The notes beneath the pieces were generated by a model, which saw only the letters and a program-made list of their open reading frames with translations, was not told the origin of the DNA and ran no database searches. From contig JAAAUF010000272.1 of the NCBI GenBank assembly GCA_015499985.1, positions 13,193 through 36,545 on the forward strand: DNA of 23,353 bases, in the 5' to 3' direction. Positions within the stretch are counted from its first letter, which is position 1. The number at the start of each line of letters is the position of its first letter. A program made the translations under genes and the position numbers. Source of the DNA: Haplosporangium gracile (taxonomy: Eukaryota > Mortierellomycota > Mortierellomycetes > Mortierellales > Mortierellaceae). Positions 1 to 9,965 of this stretch are shown one piece after another.

Positions 1-2347
1 TGCCAACAACACCGAAAACTCGGGTCCTAATTGTCGGTGGAGGGCTAGGAGGTCTAGTCCTCGCAATCCTCCTCCAACGAGCCGGGATCGACTATCTAGT
101 TCTAGAACAGAGTGTCTTGATCCGACCCATAGGCAGCGTCATCGCCCTCAGTCCCTTGGTCCTGCCACTGATGGAGCAGTTGGGACTTTTGGATGAGATC
201 AAACGGCTTTCGAAACCGTTTGGCAAGATCACGGTTCTGAGGGATGATCTGTCGATGGTTGGGACTATTGTTGCGAATAGCAAACATATGGATCATCAAC
301 AACGGTACTTTTGACTCATGCTTTCACTGCTGTTCTTCATGTGAAGATATCGGGTACCGGGAGAAGTTATTTATATATATTTATCTTCATGCAAAGCATG
401 TCAACAATAATAGATACGGACACTATGGACAATGCATAACACGACCCGACTTGTATAACATCCTACTTTCAAAGATCCCCAAGGAGCGCATCCATCTCGG
501 CAAGTGATTCGTTAATTCGCAGAACATCATCGATTCAACAACAGGCATTTGTCACCAAGTTCAGGCGCGTTGTTCCGATGGGAGTGTGTATTCGGCGGAT
601 GTCCTAATAGGAGCCGATGGTGCATCGAGCGCAGTCCGCCAGAGTCTATTCCGGCAGATCAAGGAAGAATCCGGAAACGGTAGTCATGGCCACGGTCAGA
701 AACCATTGCCAAAACAGGATCAGGAAGAGCAGCAATACAGACAGGTTGCTTTGGTGGGGGTGACCAACCCTTTGAACTTGAAGCAGTACCCGGATTTGGG
801 GGAGACGTTTTCGCGGTTCAAGGTCATCCTCTACCGACACTCGCCCTACATGGTAAAATGCAACTTCCTTGTTCCGAGAGTTGCAACTTTATTTTGATGG
901 CCACCATAAAAACTGACATCATTTCTTATTATACTAATTGCTATGCTACATAGGGTTGGTTCATGCCGGTTTTCGGGAACAGGTACTGCTGGCTTGTGAC
1001 AAGGACGCTAGAGAAGCCGATCCTCATTCACACTGACAACTCCGAGGAATCTGAATGGGGTCCGGATGCGGCAGATGAGATGAGTAAAGCAATACGACAC
1101 TTGAAGGGACCGGACGAAGGCGGTCAAGGGACAGTTGGAGACCTGATCGATGCGACAGATCGACAGCTGATCTCGAAAGTCATGTTGGAGGAACGTGTCT
1201 TCAAAAGTTGGTATGGAGGACGAACAGTCCTACTTGGCGATGGTAAGTTGGTTACTTGTGCCAGCTTCTTGTTGTTGTGACAGATTTTTGCACATGGCAA
1301 TTTACTATTCTTTTCGTTGCCTTCACTGAATTTCCGGTTAGCATGCCACAAGGTAAGTAACACAACTAAATGATGTTGGGACACAACTAAGGAAGGCTGA
1401 GGGTTGTTGAAGAATGTTAATCTAACCGTGTGGCACTTTTGTCTATCATTAGAGTATGCCGTTCACAGGCAAGGGAGCAAGCGAGTCAATGTTGGATGCA
1501 GTGGCGCTGGCATCTCTACTCCATGACAACATGCCCCAATCAACCATCGTCAACTCAACAGCACCTTCAATGACAACAGGAACATCACTACCAGCACCAC
1601 CCACCGCATCAGTAGTACCCCCAATACTGTTCAACAACCGACATCAGTCAGACTCTATCCATTCATCAGCACTACCCAGCACCACCACCACCACTGCCAT
1701 CACATGGACAGTTGAAGACCTCCGCCAAAAAGTCTTCAAACCTTACTACCAGGCAAGGATCCCCGTCGTCCGGGAGGTCGTTGACAGATCAAGCATGTTT
1801 GGCGCCTTGTTGGTCAAGGATGGGTGGTTGGCCGAGATGAAAAGGAAATTGGTGCTTGCGATCCAGGACTCGTGGATAGGTCGGCCGTTTGTCGATCGGG
1901 CTCACGCTCATCGGATCCAAGCCACGTTCTTGAAACTGGCCCCTGATCGTGGTTCCGTCCCGCCTAACCAGTCAAGTCATGGTGGCTTTGAAGAAGGGCG
2001 GGGGTGGTGCTAATACTGGCGTTGGAAGAGGTAGTAGAGAAGAGGAGGAGGATAAGTATCAGGATATGGATTCGCCAGAGGGTCGGAGGAGGTTGGATAT
2101 GCAACTCTTGCAGTTGCAACAAGAACTACAAATGCAGCAGCAACAGAACCACCAGCACCAGCACCAGCATCAGGAGAAGGGCCAACAGCAAGAGCAGGGA
2201 GAATACTATCAACAACAACATCGGGCGATACGTAATCAGCACCCAGATGTTGTTGTTCATCATCCACATCACCAATACTCGACCACTCAGAACCACGCAC
2301 AAGTGGATGAGCTCATGACAGGCCAGAGCTCAGCTATTGTCTTGTAA
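1..2347 (+). CDS. FAD-dependent monooxygenase (group A flavoprotein hydroxylase type), start just outside window, probably a broken allele
   Basis: Probably hydroxylates a small organic substrate with FAD and NAD(P)H; the substrate cannot be read. Exons that keep frame and join conserved motifs: 1-304, 414-852, 954-1242, 1342-1352, 1453 to 2013 or beyond. The introns (109, 101, 99, 100 nt) are GT-AG; the second has a CTAAT branch site. Bases 1-2 are TG followed by an open frame, so the ATG probably begins one base before the window. Motifs: Rossmann GGGLGG at residues 13-18 with E at the end of strand 2, GADG near 168-171, and GDACHK near 343-348 joined across the micro-exon, followed by PFTGKGA. 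Two breaks: TGA at 505-507 (codon 133), and a C-terminus that ends at 2013 in the main frame while a Q/H-rich frame runs on to 2347. Intact length would be about 534 or 624 residues. Family call firm; functionality doubtful. Confidence 0.85.
505..507 (+). other. In-frame TGA inside monooxygenase exon 2
   Basis: The reading frame is open on both sides: IHLGK before it and FVNSQNIIDS after it, leading to the conserved GADG motif. No GT-AG pair around it removes the stop and keeps frame; the candidate from 504 to 522 is 19 nt and shifts frame. An arginine CGA changed to TGA at a CpG would explain it, and relatives usually have a basic residue after the GK. The following base is T, not the CTA readthrough context. 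Confidence 0.8.
1342..1352 (+). other. 11-nt micro-exon of the monooxygenase gene
   Basis: This tiny exon is flanked by TTAG before and GTAAGT after. It completes the alanine codon begun at 1242 and encodes Cys-His-Lys, rebuilding the conserved GDACHK motif between exon 3 (ending GD) and exon 5 (starting SMPFTGKGA). Without it the FAD ribityl-binding GD motif would be incomplete and the frame lost. Introns on either side are 99 and 100 nt. Confidence 0.8.
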
Positions 2348-2362
2348 GCCGCATCATGGAAG

Positions 2363-2392
2363 CAACAACAACAACAACAACAACAACAACAA
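2363..2392 (+). repeat. (CAA)10 microsatellite
   Basis: Ten uninterrupted CAA units lie just after the Q/H-rich tail frame of the monooxygenase gene, whose last 250 bases are already rich in CAA, CAG and CAC codons. Probably in the 3' UTR. Confidence 0.95.
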
Positions 2393-2430
2393 GAATGAAT
2401 TACGTAGGATCGCATAAATTAAAGTAATGA

Positions 2431-2436
2431 AATAAA
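2431..2436 (+). terminator. Candidate poly(A) signal of the monooxygenase gene
   Basis: AATAAA about 85 bases after the TAA that closes the Q/H-rich frame, in an A-rich stretch. Position fits a fungal 3' UTR; not proven. Confidence 0.4.
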
Positions 2437-4505
2437 CGGACAAGAAGTCTAGGGAGGACGAAGGTGGGTTTGTTGACTGACAAATGACGGAGTATTATCG
2501 TAAATCTTCCATAGAAGGACAAGAAAAATAGCCAAAGGAGAGGTTCCTAAAAAAAACTGGGAACTAGCCCTTCTGCTGGAGATATATTTGGTTCCTTTTT
2601 TCGTTCTATCCCTGTGACCAACCACCACCATCTTCACCATCCCAGTGTCTGAACAGAAGGTACAGCTCAGAAATAAATAAAATAGAAATATGGGGCGGAG
2701 ATTTTTGTAGTAAGTAAGACCCTTGAAACCAACCATTCAACAGTCATCATGAGCAGAAGATAGGGTGGAACACCCCCAATCAAACGGGCAGCGATGAAGT
2801 GGAATGAAGGGGAAGAGGGGGAGAAGAGGGATACGATAGCACTGTTCCTCAATTCCGCAACGTCTATGGAAATGAAAGTAGGAGAGGCGATCAGGACTTC
2901 TGAACACTGCAGCTTGTTCATCTCGTGCCTATGAACAAAAAGAGCTACCTGATCTCATCCGGTGGATGAGACGATTGGAAGTAGATATCCGAGAGAGAGT
3001 ATCCGAGACCCCCCACCCTCTCTTACCCCTCGGAAATTGGTGTACTTCACAAGCAATGGAGCAAACCACTGATCGATAATCCTGGAAATAGATCAAAATA
3101 GTGCGCTATAGTAAGAAAAGTGTACGTATCTCTTGCTGCCACACTACCGTACTTCTTTTCCCATCGCCTTCCTCTTTTTCTTCCTGTGAACAAAAAAAGG
3201 GAAAATACGGATACTAAGATACCATATCAATATGTAGACAGGCTACATGAGGTGAAGTACAATCTACTAGAGGCAGAGTATGTGCGATCTGATCAAACAC
3301 GTGTAAAGATCCTTTTTCTCTCTCTCTGTTTTCTCTCTCGCTCCACTTTTTTATAATCTTCCCGTCTTAAGAAAAAAATTTAGTAGACAGAAAGATAATA
3401 GATCAAGAGTGAAATGAGGAATGGCGAGAGATAGCAGATGGAAGGAATGCGAAGAGAACGACGTTGCGGATTGTTTGTTAACAGAAAGGAATGTGCACGG
3501 GGATCGACCAACACAACGTTCACTTGCTTGTTCTGTCTACTGTCTCCAAAGCAGGTCATCTTCGTTTGTGTTGTACTTTTTGTTTGTTTGCGAAAAGGAA
3601 AAAAGTTGGTCCCTTTTCTCCTGCAACTGCCTCCTACAATCTACAAAACCTTCCCGTCCTTCTTACAGAGGGACAGATAGAACAAATAAAAAAAAGGCCG
3701 CATCGCCGTCCAGAGGTGGTATATCTTGTTCTCAAAGAAGAATCTGGTATCTTTAGATAACAGTTGATTGTTCCTGGATAGATTTATTGATGATCATCCT
3801 CCTTGTTCTTTCTACTGATAAATGATAACGATTCAGCCCTTTCATGCATAACAATCTTTTTCTCAAGGACGATCGTTAATGGCAAATCCTCTTTTGCATT
3901 CCTTAAAAAGGACAACCTCATCCATAGTTTTCTCATCCTCTCAACAATTTTACTCGCTCTTCTCACTCTGTTGTTTCGCTCTCTCACACATACACACTAC
4001 TATCTGCCTATCTTTCAATCCCTTCTGTCTTACGTCCACTTTGTTCGATGGACGTATAGTACAAGTAGGGCGGGAAGAACAACCATTCGTATTGGCTCCC
4101 TCCTTACTCTCCTCATATCCCGGTTTCGTCAAAGTACCCTGCAATGGCAATTAAGAGGAGAGGTACCGAAGATAGGAGTTTGTAAAACAGGGGTCGAATA
4201 ACCAGGTACAACGAGGGGAGAGAGGGCTGTTCGCTGTTTTGTTTTGAACAACAGGTGATGGCTGGATGGAGAGGAAAGAGCCCTCTTGGCTGTTCATTTT
4301 TTTTGAGGCGCCGACCATGTTCCTCCTATCATTATCCCTGACTCACGTTTTTCTTTCTGTGGTTACAGACGTTACCATTCCTCAGTTGTTCATTTCACTC
4401 GTGAGGCTAATCGCTATCACACTCACGCAACTTGTTGTTTCTGGGTAGTGGAGGAAAATGGGTGAGCGGGAGAGAGAAAGAGTCTAAGAATCCATTCTCC
4501 GTTTG

Positions 4506-4525
4506 AAAAAAAAAAAAAAAAAAAA
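4506..4525 (+). repeat. Poly(A) run, 20 bases
   Basis: Uninterrupted adenines between GTTTG and CTCC. I looked for a short direct repeat that would mark a retroposed copy and saw none. Confidence 0.9.
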
Positions 4526-4943
4526 CTCCAATATGGATCTAATGAACATCTTGGTTGGTTGTAGTTGCAGGATGGCTGGCTGTCTTGTATGCTGTCTGGC
4601 TTTTCAGTCTAGGCTTTTTCTATTTTCTATTTGATCGTTTTATTCGAATGAAATGAGAAGGGATGGAGGAAACGTAAAAATAAAAAAAAATGACAGGGGC
4701 AGGAACAAAGTGGGTGTAAAGTTGTGTTCAGATGGGCGGGTCTTGTTCCGAGAGGATCATGCTAAGTGCGACCGGAGTAGCCAACAATTTAAATGTGTGG
4801 ATGAATTGGATGCGTGGATTTCTTTTCCTTGAGCGGGGCTTCTTTTTCCGCTCTTCCTCCGTGTCCTTCTTCCATGTTCTTTGGCCCTTTTGGCGAAAGG
4901 ATCGGTCGCCTCGAACCATTTGCGGTCAGATTTATAGAGGAGT

Positions 4944-4951
4944 GAAAAATT
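4944..4951. repeat. Left target-site duplication of the MITE
   Basis: GAAAAATT, identical to 5076-5083 at the other end of the element. Confidence 0.8.
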
Positions 4952-5075
4952 CAGTGCTGCGGGCAAGGGGCGAGCAAGTTTTAAATTTAAAAAGGCCCTC
5001 TCGCACTAATCCCATGTAAAGTGAGCGAGCAAGAGGTCAAAAAATCTGCTTGCTCGGCATTTGCTCGCAGCACTA
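4952..5075. mobile_element. hAT-type MITE, 124 bp
   Basis: Terminal inverted repeats of 27 bp at 4952-4978 and 5049-5075 match at 22 of 27 positions. The ends read CAGTGCTG and, on the other strand, TAGTGCTG, fitting the YARNG start of hAT ends. The element is bounded by a perfect 8-bp direct repeat, GAAAAATT at 4944-4951 and 5076-5083, the target-site duplication length of hAT transposases. Inside, the 9-mer GCGAGCAAG recurs (4970-4978, 5025-5033, inverted with one change at 5049-5057, and related copies at 4959-4967 and 5060-5068), like the subterminal transposase-binding repeats of hAT elements. There is no coding capacity, so it would be mobilised in trans. The structure is seen directly; the superfamily is inferred. 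Confidence 0.85.
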
Positions 5076-5083
5076 GAAAAATT
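5076..5083. repeat. Right target-site duplication of the MITE
   Basis: GAAAAATT, identical to 4944-4951. Confidence 0.8.
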
Positions 5084-5091
5084 AATCGATC

Positions 5092-5108
5092 GATATGGTT
5101 ACCATATC
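5092..5108. repeat. Palindrome beside the MITE
   Basis: Perfect 8-base arms GATATGGT and ACCATATC around a single T, 8 bp outside the right target duplication. May be a protein-binding site or chance. Confidence 0.6.
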
Positions 5109-6442
5109 TGCTTGGCCCCAACTGTTGGTTCAAAAGATACTATCTGTTTGCGGATAGTTTGTGTGTGTTGTGTAGGTGATTGTGTGAGGATGTAGCACCC
5201 AAAATATAAACAAAGACATACATCATCATCGTCATCGATAAAATACAAACAAAGAGAGCGATTTTATTGTTTTTTATTGCGTTTTGCGTCGTGGGCAAGT
5301 ACCTCATTTCGCAAAAACAAACGACAAAAGGAGAAAACAAACAAGCGTGCGAAAACTTTAATTCGGAGGTTTTGCTACTAATTTGTCTCCCTCTCCCTTT
5401 CACTCTCGTCTAACATGTACTGTACAACAATAAAAAAGATGGGTTGATTTGGGTCTTCAACTCTTTTCACGGCTAGACCGCCATTCGATGCTCTCTGCAT
5501 ACAAAGAGAGACAACGAGAAATGAGTGGGTGGTGTGTAAACTCATCCCTCATTATTTTTTTTTTTTAAAAAAAAGCTCGACTCGGATGTCAATCCGGAGA
5601 CTTTTTTTTTTTTGGCTAACGTTCGAAATGAAAAAAGTGGGATGTAATAAGTGTATGGATGAACGGCAAACAACTCCAACGGCCAGGACAAAAAAAGAGC
5701 TTGTTGAAATGAGAGGTATGCTTGCTCCTTTTAGCATGCAACCGGAACGTGAAAGAGAATTCCAACTTTCCAGACAATTGTTACCTTACGTTTTAGTTCT
5801 ATTTGCCTCATTCCTTTATGATCAAACATAGAGTTCCTGGGATATCAAAGAGAGAAGGAGCGCCATGGCTCAAAATGGCGTTTACTTTTCGTTTAAAATG
5901 GGCGGATTAAGCAATGAATGCGTGAATGGATTTACAACGGTAAAAGTACACAAAACGCAAAACGCACTCTCCATTCCCTCGGCTAAACGATCGTTAATCA
6001 ACAAACAACAACAAACAATAACACGGGCTTGATAAGAAGAAAAGAATTGACATATTTTTTGTTTGTAGCGAGAAAATAAACCGTACGTAGTGGATGTCTC
6101 TAATGAAAAACTCCCTTGGGCAGATTTCAGGTCTCTTCTTCTCTATCAGCGACCATTTTAGATGTAAAATAAATAACGAGGGAGGGGCGCACACTAGTAT
6201 CTGTACCATCAAGTACTTTGATCGATGTAGAAAGGCCTAAAACCCCCATTTTCCCATCGAGACCGAGGGCAAAAAGGGAGAAAAAGAGAGCAAATGCATG
6301 CAACCCTTTTTTGATTTATGGAAGTGGAAAGACGAAAAAGGGTAAGGGTGACAATGGGGGCTAAAAAATGGAAGAGCAGATGATTATTGTGCATGTCATG
6401 GTGAATGGAGTCTCCCTTTCGGGATGACAGCCGATCAAATCG

Positions 6443-6466
6443 CCTGTCCGCCTGTCCGCCTGTCTG
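6443..6466 (+). repeat. Three tandem copies of CCTGTCCG
   Basis: Two exact 8-mers and a third with one change (CCTGTCTG), about 0.8 kb upstream of the PTR2 start codon. Confidence 0.85.
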
Positions 6467-6953
6467 TCCTCTTCACATCATCTCCTCTCTTACCCAACTC
6501 ATCGCCCTCCTTTTTCGTCCTGTAGCATTTTTTTTCCTTTTCGTTGGATCGAACCCAAGGGAATTCGGCGCAAAGTGAAAAAAAAAAAATGTTTTTGCAA
6601 GACAATCTGCCCTAAAAAGGGTGAACGGACTGTTCATTTCGGGGATCAGGCAGCAAGAAAGGGAGGACTGAGAGGAGAGCTTGATCGAACGATGGAAGAG
6701 GGATTGTGGTGATGGTCATGACTTGATTGAAGAGAAGAAAAGGCGAGAGAAGGGTCTGGCAAAGTGGAGTTGTCGAGTGGGGTAAGCAACCCTCTCTTTT
6801 TCTGACTTACCCAGGCAAAATCAATCGAACCGTTACCCAGTTAATAATCATTACACTAGCGTACTGAGCAAATATAATGTATTGGCTGTGTAGGCAACTC
6901 AATTAAACTGTAAGCCAGGGCTTATTGTATATCTGTTCTTCCCGCTGGTTGAT

Positions 6954-7239
6954 ACCTGGAGAGCCAGGTCTCCAGCATAAATCCTTAAATACCCTCTCTC
7001 TCCTCTCTCTTTTTCTTACTTTTTCTTATTTTTTTCCCTTCTTGTTCTTTGTTCATCACACGACCATCCATCCCCCATATCACTTTTTATTTCGTACCCT
7101 TTTGGAGTAATTTACTTTTCTTCAATCTCTTCACTCTCTCATTAATCCTCATTCGCCCTTCTCCTTTACCTACTGTCCTCCCTCCCACACACACATCCAC
7201 AACAACAACAAACATATATATCCCTCTATACAATCAACT
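6954..7239 (+). promoter_or_regulatory. PTR2 promoter region and pyrimidine-rich leader
   Basis: Overlapping inverted repeats lie at 6954-6975: ACCTGG (6954-6959) with CCAGGT (6964-6969), and CTGGAG (6956-6961) with CTCCAG (6970-6975). Directly after them comes a TATA-like stretch (CATAAATCC, then TTAAATA at 6984-6990), then about 200 bases very rich in C and T up to ACAATCAACT before the ATG at 7240. Together this resembles an operator plus core promoter of a strongly expressed fungal gene. The start of transcription is inferred. Confidence 0.5.
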
Positions 7240-9186
7240 ATGTCCAAAACCGAAATAGACGACCAGAAGGTCTTTGCTGAAGGCAACACCATGGAGCATC
7301 AGCCCATGAAGGAGGTCACCGAGGACCGCGTCATCGATACCAATGCACAAGTCCCCGGTCCCATTCCCTTTGCCGCCTGGCTCATCATCGTCAGTAAGTT
7401 GTCTGTTAAATCTATTCCTTTTCTCACTTCAAGCACATATGTGCAGTGCATGTGGGGTCTTTTTTTTTTTATCCTTTCTCATCAATGGTGGGCTTAACTT
7501 GGCGGCACGAACGCATGGATCATCCTGCATCGGCTTTAGAGCGACCACTTTCACACCCGTTCAAACCCAAAAATGAATCTTTTTTCCACTTTTGATTGTT
7601 TGTGTGTGTGGGTTGACTGTGTTGCCTTATTGTCTTCGTTGAGTGAGAGCACAAATAATTTTTTTTCACGCTCTAACCATGATCTCCCATTCTTCTGCTA
7701 TCCTACCCTTATAGCCGAGTTGTGCGAGCGTTTTTCGTTCTATGGTGCCTCCATGTTGTTCCAGCGTTACATGTTGACCCATCTTATGCAGACCAAGGGT
7801 AACGCCACCGCCATCTCCCGTGGATTTTCCTTCTTCTCATACATCACCACCATCTTCGGTGCCATCGTCGCGGACAAGTGGCTCGGAAAGTTCAAGACCA
7901 TCTTGATCTTTGCCATCCTATACACCGCCGGCCTCGTCCTCTTGACCGTCTCCTCCATCGACTCTCTCAAGGACACCCTCGGTCTCCCCGGTTTCCTTGT
8001 TGCCCTCTACTGCATGATCTCCTGGGGTACCGGTGGTATCAAGTCCAACGTCTCGACTTTTGCTGCTGAGCAGATCCCCGCCGAGGATTACCCTCACCCC
8101 ACCAAGCCCGGTGTCACCATCAACCATGCTATCACCGTCGAGCGTGTCTTCCGTTACTTCTACATGGCCATCAACATTGGTGGTATGTTGGGTCAGGCCA
8201 TCACCCCCGCCGTCTCCCCCGACGCCTCTGAGGCGCCAGTCTCTGGGAAGGCTTGGGACCTCGCTTTCATGATCCCTGCCATTGTCTTTGTTATCGGTAT
8301 CATCATCTTTGCCCTCGGTCGCCCAAAGTACTACGATCGCCCTCCCAAGGGTAACATTCTCGGCCAGACCTTCCGCTGCCTCGTTTATGCCTTCAGGAAC
8401 CGCAAGAACCGTATTCCCGGTACTCACTGGATTCAGGGAGCCCACTCTGCCAACGATGGATCGCTCGAGTGGGACAACAAGTTCGTCTACGATCTGGAAA
8501 AAACCTTCCACGCCTGCAAGGTTTTCCTGGTCTACCCCGTCTACTGGGCTCTGTACAACAACATGAACGACAACTTTGTCAACATGGCCATCAACATGAC
8601 CCGTCCCGGCTGGTTGAAGCCCGAGCAGCTGTCGTTCGTCAATTCTGCCGTCATTGTCATATTCATCCCCATCCTTGACATCATTGTCTTCCCTCTCCTC
8701 CGCAAGGCCGGCTTCAAGTTGGGACCCATTAACCGTATCATCATTGGATTCTTCATTGTCACCTTCTGCTTCGTCTACGTCACTGTCTTGCAGCACTTCC
8801 TCTACAAGTCCGGCCCTTACTACAACTTCTCCGGCTTTGACCCCGAGGGCAACCGCATTAGCATCCCTGACAACATCACCGATGTCATCAACGACATCAC
8901 CATCTGGACCCAGTTGCCCGCCTACATTTTGATCGGTATCTCGGAGATTTTCGCATCTGCCACCGGTCTCGAGTTTGCCTTCCGCTCTGCCGCCCCTGAG
9001 CTCAAGTCCGTCGTCATGTCGCTCTTCTTGGCCACCAACGCCTTTGGTTCTTTGATCGGAATGATCTTGGCCATCTGGTCCAACGACCCCAACTTTGTCT
9101 ACGTCTATGCCGCTCAGGCCGTCGCCATGTTCATCATGACCATCCTCTTTGCTTGGAAGTTTGCCCACCTCGACAACATTATCTAA
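7240..9186 (+). CDS. PTR2: Proton-coupled oligopeptide transporter, POT/PTR2 family
   Basis: Imports di- and tripeptides with protons across the plasma membrane. Exons 7240-7393 and 7715-9186; the 321-nt intron starts GTAAGT, ends CTTATAG and joins IIV to TELCERF. The product is 541 residues, close to the family norm. After a hydrophilic N-terminus of about 40 residues come hydrophobic membrane segments with the family signatures: E-x-x-E-R (ELCER, residues 53-57) in the first helix, GTGGIKSNVSTFAAEQ near 157, FYMAINIGG near 200, PVYWALYNNM near 327, and the C-terminal TGLEFAFRSAAPELKS. Codons in exon 2 end mostly in C, unlike the monooxygenase, suggesting strong expression. A methionine within the intron at 7573 is open into exon 2 but lacks the ExxER helix context. 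Intact. The exact peptide range cannot be read. Confidence 0.95.
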
Positions 9187-9294
9187 ATTTATCTATATTT
9201 TCTTGTTGTTTTCCTGCACTCTACTCTTTACTTGTTTTTGTACGCGTTTGTACATAGATAGCGCATCTTAACCACACCCTTTGTAATTTTATTC

Positions 9295-9300
9295 ATTAAA
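9295..9300 (+). terminator. PTR2: Candidate poly(A) signal of PTR2
   Basis: ATTAAA variant about 110 bases after the stop codon, in T-rich 3' UTR sequence with TTTGTAC/TTGTA motifs. Confidence 0.4.
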
Positions 9301-9941
9301 TGTTTTCGAAAGTAAACAAACAAAAACAATTGTCTTAAAAAGTAACCGATAATCCTGTGTTTATGGCCCATGCTACTTATGTGAGTAGAATGAAAAACAA
9401 TAACGAAAGCAAATGCAGTGGTGGAGGCAATGTGGTCTTGTGAGTATATATATAGAGGCTAATTGAAGTAATTGATAAGAGACCTGGCCGTAATGATCGT
9501 CAGACACTCAAATAACAGAAACAAAGCAACATTATCCCCTTTGCCGCCGCCCCCAATTCGCCCTTTTGCTTCCACCCCTATCTCCAAGTGGTTTGTTTTG
9601 TGTTGTTTTTATTATTTTTATGGTGTTTGTGGTGCGTGCGTGCATGTCTGTTGTATATGTATGGGCGCATGAGATATTTTGATTTCTTGATTTGGATCAG
9701 ATAAAAGGCCTAGACAGGATCAAAGAGGAGTCGAGTCAGAGAGAAAGGTTGTTCAGGACATGATTCGCATTGCTCACTCTTTCTATTGTTTCTTTTAATT
9801 TTGTCTTTTGTTCATGGTCGTACAAGATAAAAAAAACAACATGAGAAATAGAATGCTTTCTCCGAGGAGTTTTTGTCTATTTGGCATTGTTGTCGTTGGC
9901 TGGGTCGTGAGAACAACCTTCTTTTTTCTGATCAGAACACG

Positions 9942-9965
9942 AAAAAAAAAAAAAAAAAAAAAAAA
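9942..9965 (+). repeat. Poly(A) run, 24 bases
   Basis: Uninterrupted adenines after AACACG and before CGTGG. No flanking target duplication seen. Confidence 0.9.

Larger units (their letters stand above)
2348..7239. other. 4.9-kb spacer without a convincing gene
   Basis: I see no ORF on either strand with recognisable protein motifs, spliceable exons or coding-like composition; the longest open frames are about 130 codons and look like chance. It holds the monooxygenase 3' UTR (to about 2450), a poly(A) run of 20 at 4506-4525, a hAT-type MITE at 4952-5075, a palindrome at 5092-5108, a CCTGTCCG tandem repeat at 6443-6466, and the PTR2 promoter and pyrimidine-rich leader from about 6950. Base use is homopolymer-rich. 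An unspliced or low-coding ncRNA cannot be excluded. Confidence 0.6.

Noticed and set aside
504..522. Mini-intron GT...AG that would remove the TGA in the monooxygenase
   Set aside because: Only 19 nt, and its removal shifts the frame away from the conserved GADG region. Longer choices to 544 or 564 also break frame.
5025..5033. CRISPR-like repeat reading of the recurring 9-mers near 4960-5070
   Set aside because: Copies are inverted, irregularly spaced and confined to the MITE, and the genome is eukaryotic.
6540..6570. tRNA T-arm-like sequence on the minus strand (GGGTTCGATCC)
   Set aside because: No matching acceptor stem, anticodon arm or terminator T run; the similarity is limited to one loop.
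7573..7714. Alternative PTR2 start at an ATG within the intron
   Set aside because: The exon at 7240-7393 joins in phase at strong splice sites and completes the conserved helix 1 with ExxER, so the intronic ATG is not the start.
7918..9168. 416-codon minus-strand open frame opposite the PTR2 gene
   Set aside because: It mirrors the strongly C-ending codons of PTR2, gives a D/G/E/V-rich string with no domains, and lies wholly within a certain gene. A codon-bias shadow.
9942..9965. Poly(A) run as the tail of a retroposed SINE or gene copy
   Set aside because: No target-site duplication and no recognisable body upstream; homopolymers of this kind are common throughout the spacers.
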